Positions 1 to 12,092 are shown, counted from the stretch's first letter. The stretch is 64,000 bases of DNA from Caulobacter sp. BP25 (GCF_002737755.1 NZ_PEGH01000018.1:62001-126000), one strand, 5' to 3'. Notes: a model not told the origin generated them from the letters alone. Numbers and translations: made by a program.

Positions 1-617
1 CCCAGGCCGCCGCGCCGTCCGCCTCGGAACAGGCTGGAGAACACGACGATCAGGAACAGGATCACGAAGATCGCCGCGATCGGCGAGGCCTGGGCCTTAT
101 GGCGTTCGGGCTGGCTGGCCTCGGCGACGCGAGCCTTGGCCTGGTCGGCGGGCAGGCTGAGCTGCTCGATCAGGGCGTCGGTCCCCGCGACGACCCCGTC
201 CGCCAGATCGCCGTCCCGAAACTTGGGCAGGATCACGCTCTGGATGATGACGCTGGACAGGGCGTCGGTCAGGACGGGCTCCAGCCCATAGCCGACCTCG
301 ATCCGCACCTTCCGCTCGGTGGGCGCGACCAGCAGGATGACGCCGGTGTTTTTGCCCTTCTCGCCGATGCCCCAGGTTCGGCCTAGCTGGTAGCCGTAGT
401 CCTCGATCGGGTAGCCCTGGAGGCTGGGCACAGTCGCGACGACGAGCTGGCGGCCTGTGGTCGCTTCGAGGTCCTCCAGCTTGGCCGAGAGGTCGCGCTC
501 GGCGTCCGGCGACAGCACCTGGGCCTGGTCGACCACCCGGCCAGTCAGGGCCGGAAAGGTCGGGGCGGCGAGGGCGGGCAGGGCGAGCGCCATGGCCACG
601 AGCGCCAGCACCAGCAT
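1..617 (-). CDS. TPM-domain (YgcG-like) membrane protein, 3' end cut by window
   Basis: The reading frame starts at ATG 617 with a hydrophobic signal segment (MLVLALVAMALALPALAAP) and continues with a TPM domain (about residues 20-145) holding the typical stretches GRQLVVATVPSLQGY, GVILLVAPTERKVRIEVGYG and LEPVLTDALSSVII. A hydrophobic anchor (IAAIFVILFLIVVF) is followed by the start of a Gly/Arg-rich tail that leaves the window. TPM proteins are periplasmic domains tethered to the membrane; their activity is poorly defined. It lies downstream of lemA on the same strand, a common pairing, separated by a palindromic repeat. The C-terminus cannot be judged here. Confidence 0.85.
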   Translation of the reverse strand, partial: MLVLALVAMALALPALAAPTFPALTGRVVDQAQVLSPDAERDLSAKLEDLEATTGRQLVVATVPSLQGYPIEDYGYQLGRTWGIGEKGKNTGVILLVAPTERKVRIEVGYGLEPVLTDALSSVIIQSVILPKFRDGDLADGVVAGTDALIEQLSLPADQAKARVAEASQPERHKAQASPIAAIFVILFLIVVFSSLFRGGRRGGL

Positions 618-621
618 CCTC

Positions 622-740
622 ACCCGTGAAACGGGGGAGGTGGCGCGGCGCGGATGCGCGCCGTGACGGAGGGGGCGCATCCGGCGGCCGGACGCCCCCG
701 CCACCGCTTCGCGGTCCCCCTCCCCCGTTTCACGGGGGAG
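622..740. repeat. palindromic G/C-tract intergenic repeat
   Basis: Between lemA and the TPM gene lie two inverted copies of a CCCCCGTTTCACGGGGG-type palindrome (near 622-640 and at 722-738) flanking a G+C-rich spacer. Related palindromes lie at 53873-53893 and 57601-57623, so this is a dispersed intergenic element. It may form a hairpin in the lemA-TPM transcript. Confidence 0.7.
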
Positions 741-765
741 GATGAGAGCGATCAGGTTCACGACC

Positions 766-1401
766 CTACTGCACCTTCGGCGGCGCGGCCGTCGGCGGGC
801 TGGAGAAGTCCACCGTCGGCGCGCTCTGGGCCGAGGCCGAGGCCTGGAACAACTGGGCCGGCTTCTGGCCGCTATAGACCGTCTTGGCCCACAGGATGCT
901 GGGGAAGGTGCGCAGGGTCGTGTTGTAGGTCTGGGCGGCCTGGTTGTAGTCGCGGCGTGCGATGGTGATGCGGTTCTCGGTGCCTTCCAGCTGGCTCTGC
1001 AGGGCCAGGAAGTTCTGGTTCGACTTCAGGTCCGGATAGCGCTCCTGGATCACCATCAGGCGGCCCAGCACGCCCGACAGCTGGTCCTGGGCGGCGGCGA
1101 ACTTCTGGAACTGGGCCGGGTCGGTGATGGTCGAGGTGTCGACCTTGACCTGGGTGGCGCTGGCGCGAGCCTGGGTGACGGCGGTCAGCACGTCCCTTTC
1201 CTGGGCGGCGTAGCCCTTCACCGTGGCGACCAGGTTCGGCACCAGGTCGGCGCGGCGCTGGTATTGGTTCTGCACCTCGGCCCAGGCGGCCTTGGTCGCT
1301 TCGTCCTGGGTGGGGATGGTGTTGATCCCGCAGCCGGCCAGCGCAGCCGGGATAGCGACGATCAGCGCCACGCGCGCGGTGTTACGGACGAGACGGTTCA
1401 T
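766..1401 (-). CDS. lemA: LemA family lipoprotein
   Basis: This 211-residue protein has a lipoprotein signal with lipobox LAGC (Cys24), so it should be lipidated and membrane-anchored. The LemA signature follows: AWAEVQNQYQRRADLVPNLV near residues 40-58, then a long helical region including QDQLSGVLGRLMVIQERYPDLKSN. The C-terminal end is a low-complexity Ser/Pro/Ala tail. LemA proteins form helical bundles of unclear function and are often encoded beside TPM proteins, as here. The start at 1401 gives a complete signal peptide. Confidence 0.9.
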   Translation of the reverse strand: MNRLVRNTARVALIVAIPAALAGCGINTIPTQDEATKAAWAEVQNQYQRRADLVPNLVATVKGYAAQERDVLTAVTQARASATQVKVDTSTITDPAQFQKFAAAQDQLSGVLGRLMVIQERYPDLKSNQNFLALQSQLEGTENRITIARRDYNQAAQTYNTTLRTFPSILWAKTVYSGQKPAQLFQASASAQSAPTVDFSSPPTAAPPKVQ

Positions 1402-1580
1402 TCAATCCTCCAGCGGTCCGCTTTGGCGACGGACGGTCGATCGAAAGCCAAACGGGCAGGACCCTAACGCGCGAATACGACACGCGGACATGACCGTTCG
1501 CGTACCCTTGTTAGATAGCGCGTGGTTTGATCGGCGTCAGGAGGCGCGGAATTAAACCTTGTCCATATCGGCGCGACGGC

Positions 1581-1615
1581 GGCAGCCGAAAGTGTGAGCG
1601 GTTTCGGCGCCCGCC
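1581..1615. repeat. 35-bp dispersed repeat with hairpin (copy 1)
   Basis: A 35-bp block identical to 18574-18608. It contains the inverted repeat GCCGAAA-(10)-TTTCGGC at 1585-1608. It sits just beyond the stop codon of the minus-strand acyl-CoA dehydrogenase at 1625. A related, base-pair-compensated version lies inside the palindrome at 14145-14195. Confidence 0.75.
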
Positions 1616-1624
1616 GCCCGCCAA

Positions 1625-2911
1625 CTATTGGAATGCCTGCTTGCGGGGCCCGATGTAGCCGAACAGCCAGGCGGCGACCTTGCGCATCTGGATCTCCTCG
1701 GCCCCCTCCGTGATCCGGTAGCGGCGGTGATGACGATAGATGTGCTCGAACGCCTTGTGGCGGGAATAGCCGATGCCGCCGTGGATCTGCATCGCCCGGT
1801 CAGCCGCCTCGCAGCAAAGCCGGTTGGCCCAGTAGTTACACATCGAGACCTTATCCGAGAGGCGCTTTTCGACCTCCGGCTTGGTCATCTGATCCATGTC
1901 CCAGGCGGTCTTGCGGATCAGCAGGCGCAACATCTCGACCTGGGTGGAGAGCTCGACGATCGGGAACTGGATGGCCTGGTTTTCGGCGAGAGCCTTGCCG
2001 AACGGCTTGCGGGCGCGCGCGTACTTGATGCTCTCTTCTATGCAGTAGGTCGCCGCGCCCAGGCTGGAGGCCGCCTGGCGGATGCGGTTCTCGTGCACGA
2101 AGTGCTGGGCCAGCGCCAGGCCGCCGCCCTCCGGACCGAACATGGCGCTGTCGGGAACCCAGACGTCGGTGAAGCTGACGCGCGGGTGGTCGGTCGGCAT
2201 GTTGAAGGTCCAGAGGTACTCCTCGATCTTCACACCCGGCGCGTGGGCCGGGACAAGGAAGGCGGTGATGCCGCGGGCGTCTCCGTCCTGGCCGCTGGTG
2301 CGGACGAAGAGGCAACAGTGGGTGGCCGCGTGCATGCCGGTGGTCCACATCTTCTCGCCGTCGATCCGCCAGCCAGCCTCTCCATGGCGCTCCTCGCGGA
2401 CGGCGCGGGTCTCCATATGGGTGGCGTCCGAGCCGTGGTCGGGCTCGGTGAGGCCAAAGGTTGGGCGGAAGGCGCCGCGATCCAGCATGTCCTCGATCAG
2501 GTGCTGCTGGTCGGGGCGGCCGAAGTCGCGGATCATCAGCACGAACGGATTGTTGCCGACGATCGAGTGCTCGTTCTGCAGGTCGTTGAAGAGGCCAAGG
2601 CCCTTGGCCGCCAGATGCTCGCGGATCACGGCCATGCCCAGGTTCGTGCCGTCCTGGCCGCCGTACGCCTTTGGCAGGGCGTAGCGATAGTGACCCGCCT
2701 GGTCTGCCAGCTTGCGGGCCCTGCCCAGCAGTTCCTCCCACTCGTGGCGGGGCAGGCCGCCGGCGTCCCAGTCGGTGCGGGCCCATTCGCGGCGGTGGTC
2801 GAAGAAGCGCTGGTTGTCGTCGCGCGCCTGCAGCGGCGCGATCTCCTTCTCGATGAAGGCGTCCAGCTCCGCCAGATAGGCGGTCAGCTCCGGCGGCAGT
2901 CGGAAGTCCAT
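1625..2911 (-). CDS. acyl-CoA dehydrogenase
   Basis: A 428-residue flavoprotein of the acyl-CoA dehydrogenase superfamily, expected to oxidise an acyl-CoA in the cytoplasm. Visible are the helical N-terminal domain, the FAD-binding beta-domain stretch FGLTEPDHGSDATHMETRA and WRIDGEKMWTTGMH, and a C-terminal helical domain with MQIHGGIGYSRHKAFEHIYR and TEGAEEIQMR, where the family's catalytic glutamate usually lies. The ATG at 2911 is preferred because the domain begins there (MDFRLPPELTAYL); the frame is open for 64 more codons upstream, but that stretch has no family similarity I recognise. The substrate is unknown. Confidence 0.88.
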   Translation of the reverse strand: MDFRLPPELTAYLAELDAFIEKEIAPLQARDDNQRFFDHRREWARTDWDAGGLPRHEWEELLGRARKLADQAGHYRYALPKAYGGQDGTNLGMAVIREHLAAKGLGLFNDLQNEHSIVGNNPFVLMIRDFGRPDQQHLIEDMLDRGAFRPTFGLTEPDHGSDATHMETRAVREERHGEAGWRIDGEKMWTTGMHAATHCCLFVRTSGQDGDARGITAFLVPAHAPGVKIEEYLWTFNMPTDHPRVSFTDVWVPDSAMFGPEGGGLALAQHFVHENRIRQAASSLGAATYCIEESIKYARARKPFGKALAENQAIQFPIVELSTQVEMLRLLIRKTAWDMDQMTKPEVEKRLSDKVSMCNYWANRLCCEAADRAMQIHGGIGYSRHKAFEHIYRHHRRYRITEGAEEIQMRKVAAWLFGYIGPRKQAFQ

Positions 2912-3246
2912 GGCCAAGCCTCCCAAGCCCATTTCTGTCGTTGGGAAGAAGAGTACGCTTGTTGCGGGGCGGGCCAATCTTGCCCCGACGGAACGGTGGG
3001 GCCTGGCCGTTTCCGCGCGCTTCTGGTCGACGCCGCCCGAAACCTGCGTTTTCCACCGATGTCTAGGCGCGACCGAAAATCCGCTTGCGCTATTTATAAT
3101 CACTGATATCTAAGCGATGCTTAGTTCGGGCCCGAAGCACCGGTGGGGATACCGGCGCTTGTCATCCCCCGGCTCCGAGCGGCCAGTACGCGTTCCGCCG
3201 ATCAACGATCTGACCGCAACTCCCCAAACGCCGGAGGGCTTTTCCG
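2912..3246. other. intergenic region between divergent genes
   Basis: This gap should hold the promoters of the minus-strand acyl-CoA dehydrogenase and the plus-strand secreted protein. It contains an AT-rich patch with TATAAT at 3095-3100 and small inverted repeats near 3110-3125. I could not place a promoter with confidence. Confidence 0.5.
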
Positions 3247-3582
3247 ATGAAGCTCCGCACCCTGGCGGCTTTCGCCGCCGTCTCCGTCTCCATGTTGGCC
3301 GGTTCGGCTCTCGCCGACGGCCGCATCGCCGTCACTCTGGACGCGCCGGTCGCCGCCAAGACCAAGGTGGTCGCCGGCGGCGCGGTGTTCGTCTGCGAGG
3401 GCTCCGAATGCGTTTCGGCCCAAGCGCCGTCTCGCGCCCTGACCGCCGTCGCCTGCAAGGCGCTGGCCAAGGAAGTGGGTCGCGTCTCGACCTTCGGCGG
3501 CGAGAGCCGCTCCCTGGACGCCGACGACCTGATCCGCTGCAACGCCTCGGCCAAGGGCGCCGCCCTGGCCTCGGCCAAGTAA
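3247..3582 (+). CDS. small secreted protein, unknown function
   Basis: A 111-residue protein with a clear Sec signal peptide (MKLRTLAAFAAVSVSMLAGSALA, cleavage near residue 23). The mature part has three cysteines, two of them in VFVCEGSECVSA and one in ACKALAKEVG, with a fourth in LIRCN near the end, so two periplasmic disulfides are possible. I do not recognise a named domain. It has its own terminator at 3680-3711, so it is probably monocistronic. Confidence 0.8.
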   Translation: MKLRTLAAFAAVSVSMLAGSALADGRIAVTLDAPVAAKTKVVAGGAVFVCEGSECVSAQAPSRALTAVACKALAKEVGRVSTFGGESRSLDADDLIRCNASAKGAALASAK

Positions 3583-3679
3583 AGAGCGCGCCTGGCGTTC
3601 TTGATCGCCTACCCAGACGCTTTGGGCCGTTCGTTTCTCCGGCCCGTCTGGCTGTTTCCTCGAGCATTCGCCTTAATGG

Positions 3680-3711
3680 GGCGGCGGGGCTTTCCGCCGC
3701 CTCTTTTTCTT
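3680..3711 (+). terminator. rho-independent terminator
   Basis: Stem GGCGGCGG (3680-3687) pairs with CCGCCGCC (3694-3701) across a six-base loop, followed by TCTTTTTCTTT. It ends the transcript of the secreted protein. Confidence 0.85.
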
Positions 3712-3737
3712 TACGGTTCCCAGATTGAGTTGAGCCC

Positions 3738-3977
3738 ATGGACACCAGTCTCTCCGCCCAGTTGGAAGCCGCCCTGCGCGAAGTCGCGGGCGAGGGCGCG
3801 GCTCTGACGTCGTTGACCATCGACTTCGCCGCCGGCCTTGAAGAGGCCGCATTGCAGCCCAAGGCTTGGATTGAACGGGCGACCCGCAGCCTTGTCTTTG
3901 CCCAGGGTGAGCTAAGGCGCCCTAACGGCAGCCTGGCGGCTTCAGCCTCGGCTGTATTCCGCCGCGCCGGCGACTGA
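3738..3977 (+). CDS. small protein resembling half of a hotdog thioesterase fold
   Basis: A 79-residue protein starting at the ATG just downstream of the previous terminator. The strand pattern LTSLTIDFAAG, then WIERATRSLVFAQGELRR, then GSLAASASAVFRRAG resembles the C-terminal half of PaaI-type hotdog acyl-CoA thioesterases. No catalytic residue can be assigned and it is too short for a complete domain. It may be a free-standing remnant or a genuine small protein. The family assignment is by pattern only. Confidence 0.55.
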   Translation: MDTSLSAQLEAALREVAGEGAALTSLTIDFAAGLEEAALQPKAWIERATRSLVFAQGELRRPNGSLAASASAVFRRAGD

Positions 3978-4156
3978 TCGCGCCCGCTTGGTTGCGACTG
4001 CGAAAAGCCCGTGTTATCAGGCGCGCGGCTTCGGATGGGGCGGCGCGGCAGCGCCGACCGTCCATGTGCTTTTTTCAAGCGCGCTCAAGCCTTTAAGCCG
4101 TGATAAGAGCTAAACTTCTTGTCGGCGGCCATTGCAACGCACCGGGCGGATACCAA

Positions 4157-6293
<2,137 letters not shown>

Positions 6294-6304
6294 GGACCTG
6301 AAGC

Positions 6305-6934
6305 GTGGCAGACGCGCCCAAAACCTTGGAGGCCTGGTCCGGCGAGTTCGGCGACCGCTATACCGAGCGGAACGCCGTGACCGCCGAGGCCGTACGTGGT
6401 CGCGCCAAGGTCTGGGGGCAGGTGCTTCCGCGTCTGGTCGGCGATCCGCCGAAGAGCATTCTGGAAGTCGGCCCGAACGTCGGGCTGAACCTCCGGGGCA
6501 TGCAGGCGATCACCGATGCGGAACTGTGGGGCATCGAGCCAAATGGCACGGCCCGCAAGCAGATCCTCGAGGACGGCGTCCTGCCGCCCGAGCGTCTGTT
6601 TGAGGGTTTCGGTCACACCATCCCGCTCGCGGATGGCGCGGTCGATATGGCCTTCACCTCGGGCGTTCTGATCCACGTGGATCCGACCCAGCTCGAGGCC
6701 ACGATGCGCGAGATTCATCGCGTGTCGGCCAAGTACGTGCTGTGCGCTGAGTATTTTTCGCCACGGGCAGAAACGATTACGTACCGAGGCGAGCAGGATC
6801 TTCTGTTCAAGAACGATTTCGGCTCGCTCTATTTGGATCTATTTCCAGATCTGGTGTTGGTTGATTACGGATTCTTCTGGAGAAGGACGACCGTGATGGA
6901 CGACACCACCTGGTGGCTGTTTAGGAAGGTCTGA
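6305..6934 (+). CDS. SAM-dependent methyltransferase inserted in the atp operon
   Basis: A 209-residue protein that looks like the pseudaminic-acid-associated methylase group of class I methyltransferases. Motif I is [11 protein letters not shown] (residues 52-62). Other recognisable parts are [26 protein letters not shown] and a C-terminal [18 protein letters not shown] block. It uses a GTG start at 6305, 11 bases after atpA, and ends 7 bases before atpG, so it must be co-transcribed with F1 genes. Its first few hundred bases have the usual codon use, but the 3' part (about 6740-6930) is visibly richer in A+T. The substrate is unknown; a sugar or flagellin-glycan precursor is one guess. Confidence 0.8.
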   Translation: MADAPKTLEAWSGEFGDRYTERNAVTAEAVRGRAKVWGQVLPRLVGDPPKSILEVGPNVGLNLRGMQAITDAELWGIEPNGTARKQILEDGVLPPERLFEGFGHTIPLADGAVDMAFTSGVLIHVDPTQLEATMREIHRVSAKYVLCAEYFSPRAETITYRGEQDLLFKNDFGSLYLDLFPDLVLVDYGFFWRRTTVMDDTTWWLFRKV

Positions 6935-6941
6935 TAGGCGG

Positions 6942-7817
6942 ATGGCAAGCCTAAAGGAAATGCGCAATCGGATCTCGAGCGTCAAGGCGACGCAAAAGAT
7001 CACGAAAGCGATGCAGATGGTGGCGGCGGCCAAGCTGCGCCGGAGCCAGGACGCGGCGGAAGCCGCCCGTCCGTACGCCCGGCGTCTGGCTAGCGTCATC
7101 GCCAATCTCGCCGCTGGCGTGTCCGGGGACAGCGCGCCGAAGCTCCTGGCCGGCACGGGCCGCGACGACCGCCACCTGGTGGTGGTCGCCGCCGCCGATC
7201 GCGGTCTGGCGGGTGGTTTCACCTCGTCGATCGTCCGCGCCGCGCGCCAGCACATCGACGGGCTGATCGCCCAGGGCAAGACGGTGCAGGTGATCTGCGT
7301 CGGCAAGAAGGTGACGGCGCAGCTCGCCCGCCCCTACGCCGGCAAGGTTGTCGAGACGTTCGACCTGTCGGCCTACCGCCAGCTGACGCTGTCGGTGGCC
7401 CAGCCGATCGCCGACGCCGTCACGCGCGTGTACGAAGCCGGCGAGACCGACGTGGTCACGCTGTTCTACAGCCGCTTCAAGTCGGTGGTGCAGCAGATCC
7501 CGACGGGCCTGCAGCTGATCCCGGCCACGGTCGAGGGTGTCGAAGCCTCCTCCGGCCCGTCCGCGGTCTACGAGTACGAGCCCTCGGAAGAGGCCATCCT
7601 CGAGACCCTGCTGCCGCGCAACCTGACGGTTCAGATTCTGTCGGCGTTGCTGGACAACATGGCCGGCTTCTACGCCAGCCAGATGACCGCGATGGACAAC
7701 GCCACGCGCAACGCCGGCGACATGATCAAGCGCTACACCCTCGAATACAACCGTTCCCGCCAGGCTCAGATCACCAAGGAGCTGATCGAGATCATCTCCG
7801 GCGCCGAAGCCGTCTGA
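6942..7817 (+). CDS. atpG: ATP synthase F1 subunit gamma
   Basis: The central rotating shaft of F1, 291 residues. The N-terminal helix [20 protein letters not shown] and the C-terminal signature ([36 protein letters not shown]) are both present; these helices form the coiled coil inside the alpha3beta3 ring. It starts 7 bases after the methyltransferase gene and is followed 47 bases later by atpD. Confidence 0.96.
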   Translation: MASLKEMRNRISSVKATQKITKAMQMVAAAKLRRSQDAAEAARPYARRLASVIANLAAGVSGDSAPKLLAGTGRDDRHLVVVAAADRGLAGGFTSSIVRAARQHIDGLIAQGKTVQVICVGKKVTAQLARPYAGKVVETFDLSAYRQLTLSVAQPIADAVTRVYEAGETDVVTLFYSRFKSVVQQIPTGLQLIPATVEGVEASSGPSAVYEYEPSEEAILETLLPRNLTVQILSALLDNMAGFYASQMTAMDNATRNAGDMIKRYTLEYNRSRQAQITKELIEIISGAEAV

Positions 7818-7822
7818 TCTAG

Positions 7823-9474
<1,652 letters not shown>

Positions 9475-9475
<1 letters not shown>

Positions 9476-9726
9476 TGACCGAAGACGCTGATCTGGGTCA
9501 CTTCTGCTGCGATGAGCTGGCCGAAGCGGTGTCTCCGGACACCACGGCCAGCCTCATCGAGCATGACAGCGGCCTGATCCTGCTGAATCTCGGCGAACGC
9601 GAGGAAGAGGGCGAGACGGGCCTGGTGCTGGCCACCATCCGCTTCTGCCCCTTCTGCGGGACCGAGATCCAGACCGACGAGGATATCGAGGCCGCGCTTG
9701 GCGGCGTCGAGGAGACTTTCAACTGA
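9475..9726 (+). CDS. zinc-ribbon small protein between atpD and atpC
   Basis: An 83-residue acidic protein coupled to both neighbours: its ATG overlaps the atpD stop (TAATG) and its TGA overlaps the atpC ATG. It carries a CPFCGTEI knuckle near residues 58-65 and an early CC pair (HFCCDEL), so it could bind one zinc. I do not recognise a named family. Tight coupling inside the operon implies co-translation with beta and epsilon; a role in ATP synthase assembly or regulation is inference only. Confidence 0.8.
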
Positions 9727-9986
9727 TGGCCAAGCTGCACTTTTCCCTGGTCGCCCCCGAGCGCGAACTGTTCTCGGGCGAGGTGGACATGGTCCAGGCT
9801 CCGGGCGCGGAAGGCGACTTCGGCGTCCTGGCCAACCACGCGCCGTTCATGACCACCCTGCGCGAAGGCAAGGTGACCGTGAAGGACGGCGCGACGACCA
9901 AAGTGTTCGACATCCAGGGCGGCTTCGCGGACGTCGGTCCCGAAGGTCTGACCATCCTGGCCGAGCACGCTGTCGAAGCGGCCTGA
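9726..9986 (+). CDS. atpC: ATP synthase F1 subunit epsilon
   Basis: An 86-residue epsilon subunit that starts on the stop codon of the preceding gene. The N-terminal beta-sandwich is complete (KLHFSLVAPERELFSGE, VQAPGAEGDFGVLANHAPFM, GGFADVGPEGLTILAEHA). The long C-terminal two-helix domain found in many bacterial epsilon subunits is missing, so inhibition by that domain would not be expected. It ends the F1 operon just before a terminator. Confidence 0.95.
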   Translation: MAKLHFSLVAPERELFSGEVDMVQAPGAEGDFGVLANHAPFMTTLREGKVTVKDGATTKVFDIQGGFADVGPEGLTILAEHAVEAA

Positions 9987-10011
9987 TCGTTCCGACCTTA
10001 GAATTTGGAGA

Positions 10012-10042
10012 CGCCCTCGTTCCCTCGGATCGAGGGCGTTTT
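10012..10042 (+). terminator. terminator of the atp operon
   Basis: Stem CGCCCTCG (10012-10019) pairs with CGAGGGCG (10031-10038), followed by TTTTC. It lies 26 bases after the atpC stop. Confidence 0.85.
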
Positions 10043-10180
10043 CATAAGCGCTTTCCCGCCTAGCGCGAAAAAATTACACTTGTGACCTAATCTCCGCGGC
10101 AATCGGTAGCCATAAGGGTTGCGAGGGATCGCTTGTCGGTTTTAATGCCGACCTCTCGTTCAGTTGGGGATATCCAGCCT

Positions 10181-10897
10181 ATGCGCCTCGCGCTCGTCAG
10201 CCTGATCGCTCTCGGCGCGGTCTCGACCGCCGCCGTCGCCCAGGAGCAAACCGCTCCGGCTCCCGCCACGCCCGCGCCGGCTACCGCCGCCGCTCCGGCT
10301 CCGGTCCAAGCCGCCCCGGCCGCTCCGGCTGATCAAGCTGCGCCACCCGTCGCGGCTCCGGCTGAGCAGGCCGCTCCGGCCGCCCCGCCCGCCGAAACCT
10401 ACACCGCGCCGGTGCGCGGCCCCAAGACCACCGATCCCGTGACGCTGAAGCTGCTGGACGTTCTGGACAAGGTCTGTAAGCCGCAGGTCGCCGGCGGCGA
10501 CTTCGCCCAATTGGTCAAGGACTATGGCCTGAAGAAGAAGAAGGAGCAGTGGGTTCTTGACCTCGGCAAGCCCTTCAACATCACGCTGGATAACCCTGGC
10601 TCGAACAAGAACATCTGCACGGTCACCATCGACTACGCGCAGACGCCCGAGCAGGCTCAGGAACTGGCCAATGGCCTGCACGACTGGGCGACCTGGGAGA
10701 ACAGCCCGCAGCTGCGCCTGATCCGCAACGATCAGACCGTTGGCAGCGACTTCCGCCGCTTCACCGTGTCGTGGGACGACAACTGGGCCGGCGGTCGCGC
10801 GGGCCTGGTCTATGTGCGCCTGAAGAAGCTGGACGAGAGCTCGGTCGGCAAGAACTTCGAGCGCGCCCAGATCCTGTACAGCACCAATAGCCGCTGA
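10181..10897 (+). CDS. secreted protein with Ala/Pro-rich linker
   Basis: A 238-residue protein. The ATG at 10181 is chosen because it starts a clean signal peptide (MRLALVSLIALGAVSTAAVAQ). Residues about 22-85 are an Ala/Pro-rich linker. The rest is a globular domain with LLDVLDKVCKPQVAGGDFAQ, NICTVTIDYAQTPEQ and a C-terminal RLKKLDESSVGKNFERAQILY. Two cysteines in the domain could form a periplasmic disulfide. I cannot assign a function. The next transcription unit has its own promoter and riboswitch. Confidence 0.78.
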   Translation: MRLALVSLIALGAVSTAAVAQEQTAPAPATPAPATAAAPAPVQAAPAAPADQAAPPVAAPAEQAAPAAPPAETYTAPVRGPKTTDPVTLKLLDVLDKVCKPQVAGGDFAQLVKDYGLKKKKEQWVLDLGKPFNITLDNPGSNKNICTVTIDYAQTPEQAQELANGLHDWATWENSPQLRLIRNDQTVGSDFRRFTVSWDDNWAGGRAGLVYVRLKKLDESSVGKNFERAQILYSTNSR

Positions 10898-10908
10898 TCG
10901 GGGTCAGG

Positions 10909-10937
10909 TTGCCCCGCCTTCCGGGCGGACCTATCTA
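10909..10937 (+). promoter_or_regulatory. predicted promoter for the riboswitch-sugE unit
   Basis: TTGCCC (10909-10914) and TATCTA (10932-10937) are 17 bases apart. A start about seven bases downstream would begin the transcript at the first riboswitch hairpin. This is inferred from spacing and position only. Confidence 0.45.
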
Positions 10938-10940
10938 GCG

Positions 10941-11007
10941 AAGGCGCGGGGACGACCCCGCGCCTTTTGCTTTTTCGGGGACGACCCCGCCTTTTTCGAA
11001 GAAAGGG
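10941..11007 (+). ncRNA. guanidine-II (mini-ykkC) riboswitch
   Basis: Two successive hairpins carry the same GGGG-ACGA-CCCC cap. P1 is AAGGCGCGGGG/CCCCGCGCCTT (10941-10951 with 10956-10966) and P2 is 10976-10989. Each loop is ACGA, matching the ACGR loops that define guanidine-II RNAs, and the linker is short and U-rich. The ribosome-binding stretch GAAAGGG (11001-11007) is six bases before the sugE GTG. It can pair as AAAGG (11002-11006) with CCTTT (10990-10994), which touches the base of P2, so ligand-stabilised P2 could free the ribosome site. The downstream gene is a guanidinium-exporter homologue, as expected. P1 plus its U-run may also terminate upstream transcription. Confidence 0.88.
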
Positions 11008-11013
11008 CTCGTC

Positions 11014-11334
11014 GTGGCCTGGATTATTCTCCTGATCGCCGGACTGTTCGAGGTGGGCTGGGCCGTGGGTCTGAAGTTCACCGAAGGCTTCACCAAGCCG
11101 ATCCCGATCCTTTTCACCGCCATCAGCCTGGCGCTGTCGATGGCCCTGCTGGGCTGGTCGGTGAAGACTCTGCCTCTTGGGACGGCCTACGCTGTCTGGA
11201 CCGGGGTTGGCGCCGTGGGCACGGCGATCGTCGGCATCCTGCTGTTCAAGGAGCCCGCCACCGCAGCGCGCCTGGCGTGCCTGGGCCTGATCGTGGCCGG
11301 GATCCTGGGGCTGAAGGTGTTCAGTCCGCAGTAG
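11014..11334 (+). CDS. sugE: SMR family guanidinium exporter (SugE/Gdx)
   Basis: A 106-residue four-helix small multidrug resistance protein of the inner membrane. Helix 1 holds the essential glutamate in [17 protein letters not shown] (Glu13 from the GTG start). Helix 3 has [18 protein letters not shown], and helix 4 ends the protein. This subgroup exports guanidinium in exchange for protons. The GTG start at 11014 follows GAAAGGG with a six-base spacer. The guanidine-II riboswitch directly upstream supports the Gdx assignment over a broad drug pump. Confidence 0.93.
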   Translation: MAWIILLIAGLFEVGWAVGLKFTEGFTKPIPILFTAISLALSMALLGWSVKTLPLGTAYAVWTGVGAVGTAIVGILLFKEPATAARLACLGLIVAGILGLKVFSPQ

Positions 11335-11342
11335 AGAGGCGC

Positions 11343-12092
11343 TCAGGCCGCCGCCCGACCCTCGGCGGCGATGAACGCGAGGCACCGATCGGCCACCTGC
11401 TCCCAGCCAGGTTCGCCCGGCAGCCAATGGCTCATCTCGGGGAAGATCTCCACGGCGCCGCCCAGGCGCGCGGCGGTTTGGCGGACGGTCGCTGGCGGAT
11501 GGATCACGTCCTTGCCGCCAGCGATCGCCAGCACGGGACATGCCGGCGCGGCCACGCTGGTCGTCATGAAGGGGTCGAGCCACCAGTTCAACGTCTCCCA
11601 CAGCGCCCGGCCGCTCTCGGCCGTCATGCGGGCGAAGATGGCCTTGCGGACGGGGCGGGGCAGGCGGTCGACGCTGTAGCGGCGCACGACTCCATAGTCC
11701 GGCGCGACGGCTTGCAGCCAGTACGGCCCCAGGGCGTAGAGGCTCATGGCCGAGGCGGCTTCCTCCAGGCTGGCGCCGCTCACGCCCCAGGGCGCTGAGG
11801 GAGCCAGCAGGATCAGTTTGGAGACGCGAGCACGCGTGGCGGCCATCTGAGCGACAAGGCCGCCCATCGAGTGGCCGATGAGAATGGGGGGCGTTTCGCA
11901 GGCTTCGACCAGACGGGCGATCTGCCGAGCGTAGTCGGTCATTGAGACGCCCGTAACGCCGCCCACGCCGTCATGGCCGATCAGATCGGGTGTCAGCACT
12001 GTATAGCCGGCGGCCTCGAACGGCGCGCGGAACACGTCGAAGGTCCAGCCGCCGCAGAAGGCCCCGTGGACCATGATAACCGGTGCGCGCAT
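11343..12092 (-). CDS. alpha/beta hydrolase
   Basis: A 249-residue alpha/beta hydrolase fold protein. The oxyanion-side motif is VHGAFCGGW near residue 8, the nucleophile elbow is GHSMGG near residue 94, an acidic candidate is in IAGGKDVIHPP, and the catalytic histidine is in EMSHWLPGE. No signal peptide is seen, so it is likely cytoplasmic. It converges on sugE with an eight-base gap. The substrate is unknown. Confidence 0.85.
   Translation of the reverse strand: MRAPVIMVHGAFCGGWTFDVFRAPFEAAGYTVLTPDLIGHDGVGGVTGVSMTDYARQIARLVEACETPPILIGHSMGGLVAQMAATRARVSKLILLAPSAPWGVSGASLEEAASAMSLYALGPYWLQAVAPDYGVVRRYSVDRLPRPVRKAIFARMTAESGRALWETLNWWLDPFMTTSVAAPACPVLAIAGGKDVIHPPATVRQTAARLGGAVEIFPEMSHWLPGEPGWEQVADRCLAFIAAEGRAAA

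Noticed and set aside
1628-3106. 492-codon plus-strand frame over the acyl-CoA dehydrogenase
   Set aside because: Fully antisense to a clear enzyme and without recognisable domains.
4080-4110. possible CtrA box before atpH (TTTAAGCCGTGATAA)
   Set aside because: The spacing is six, not seven, and the second half-site is ATAA.
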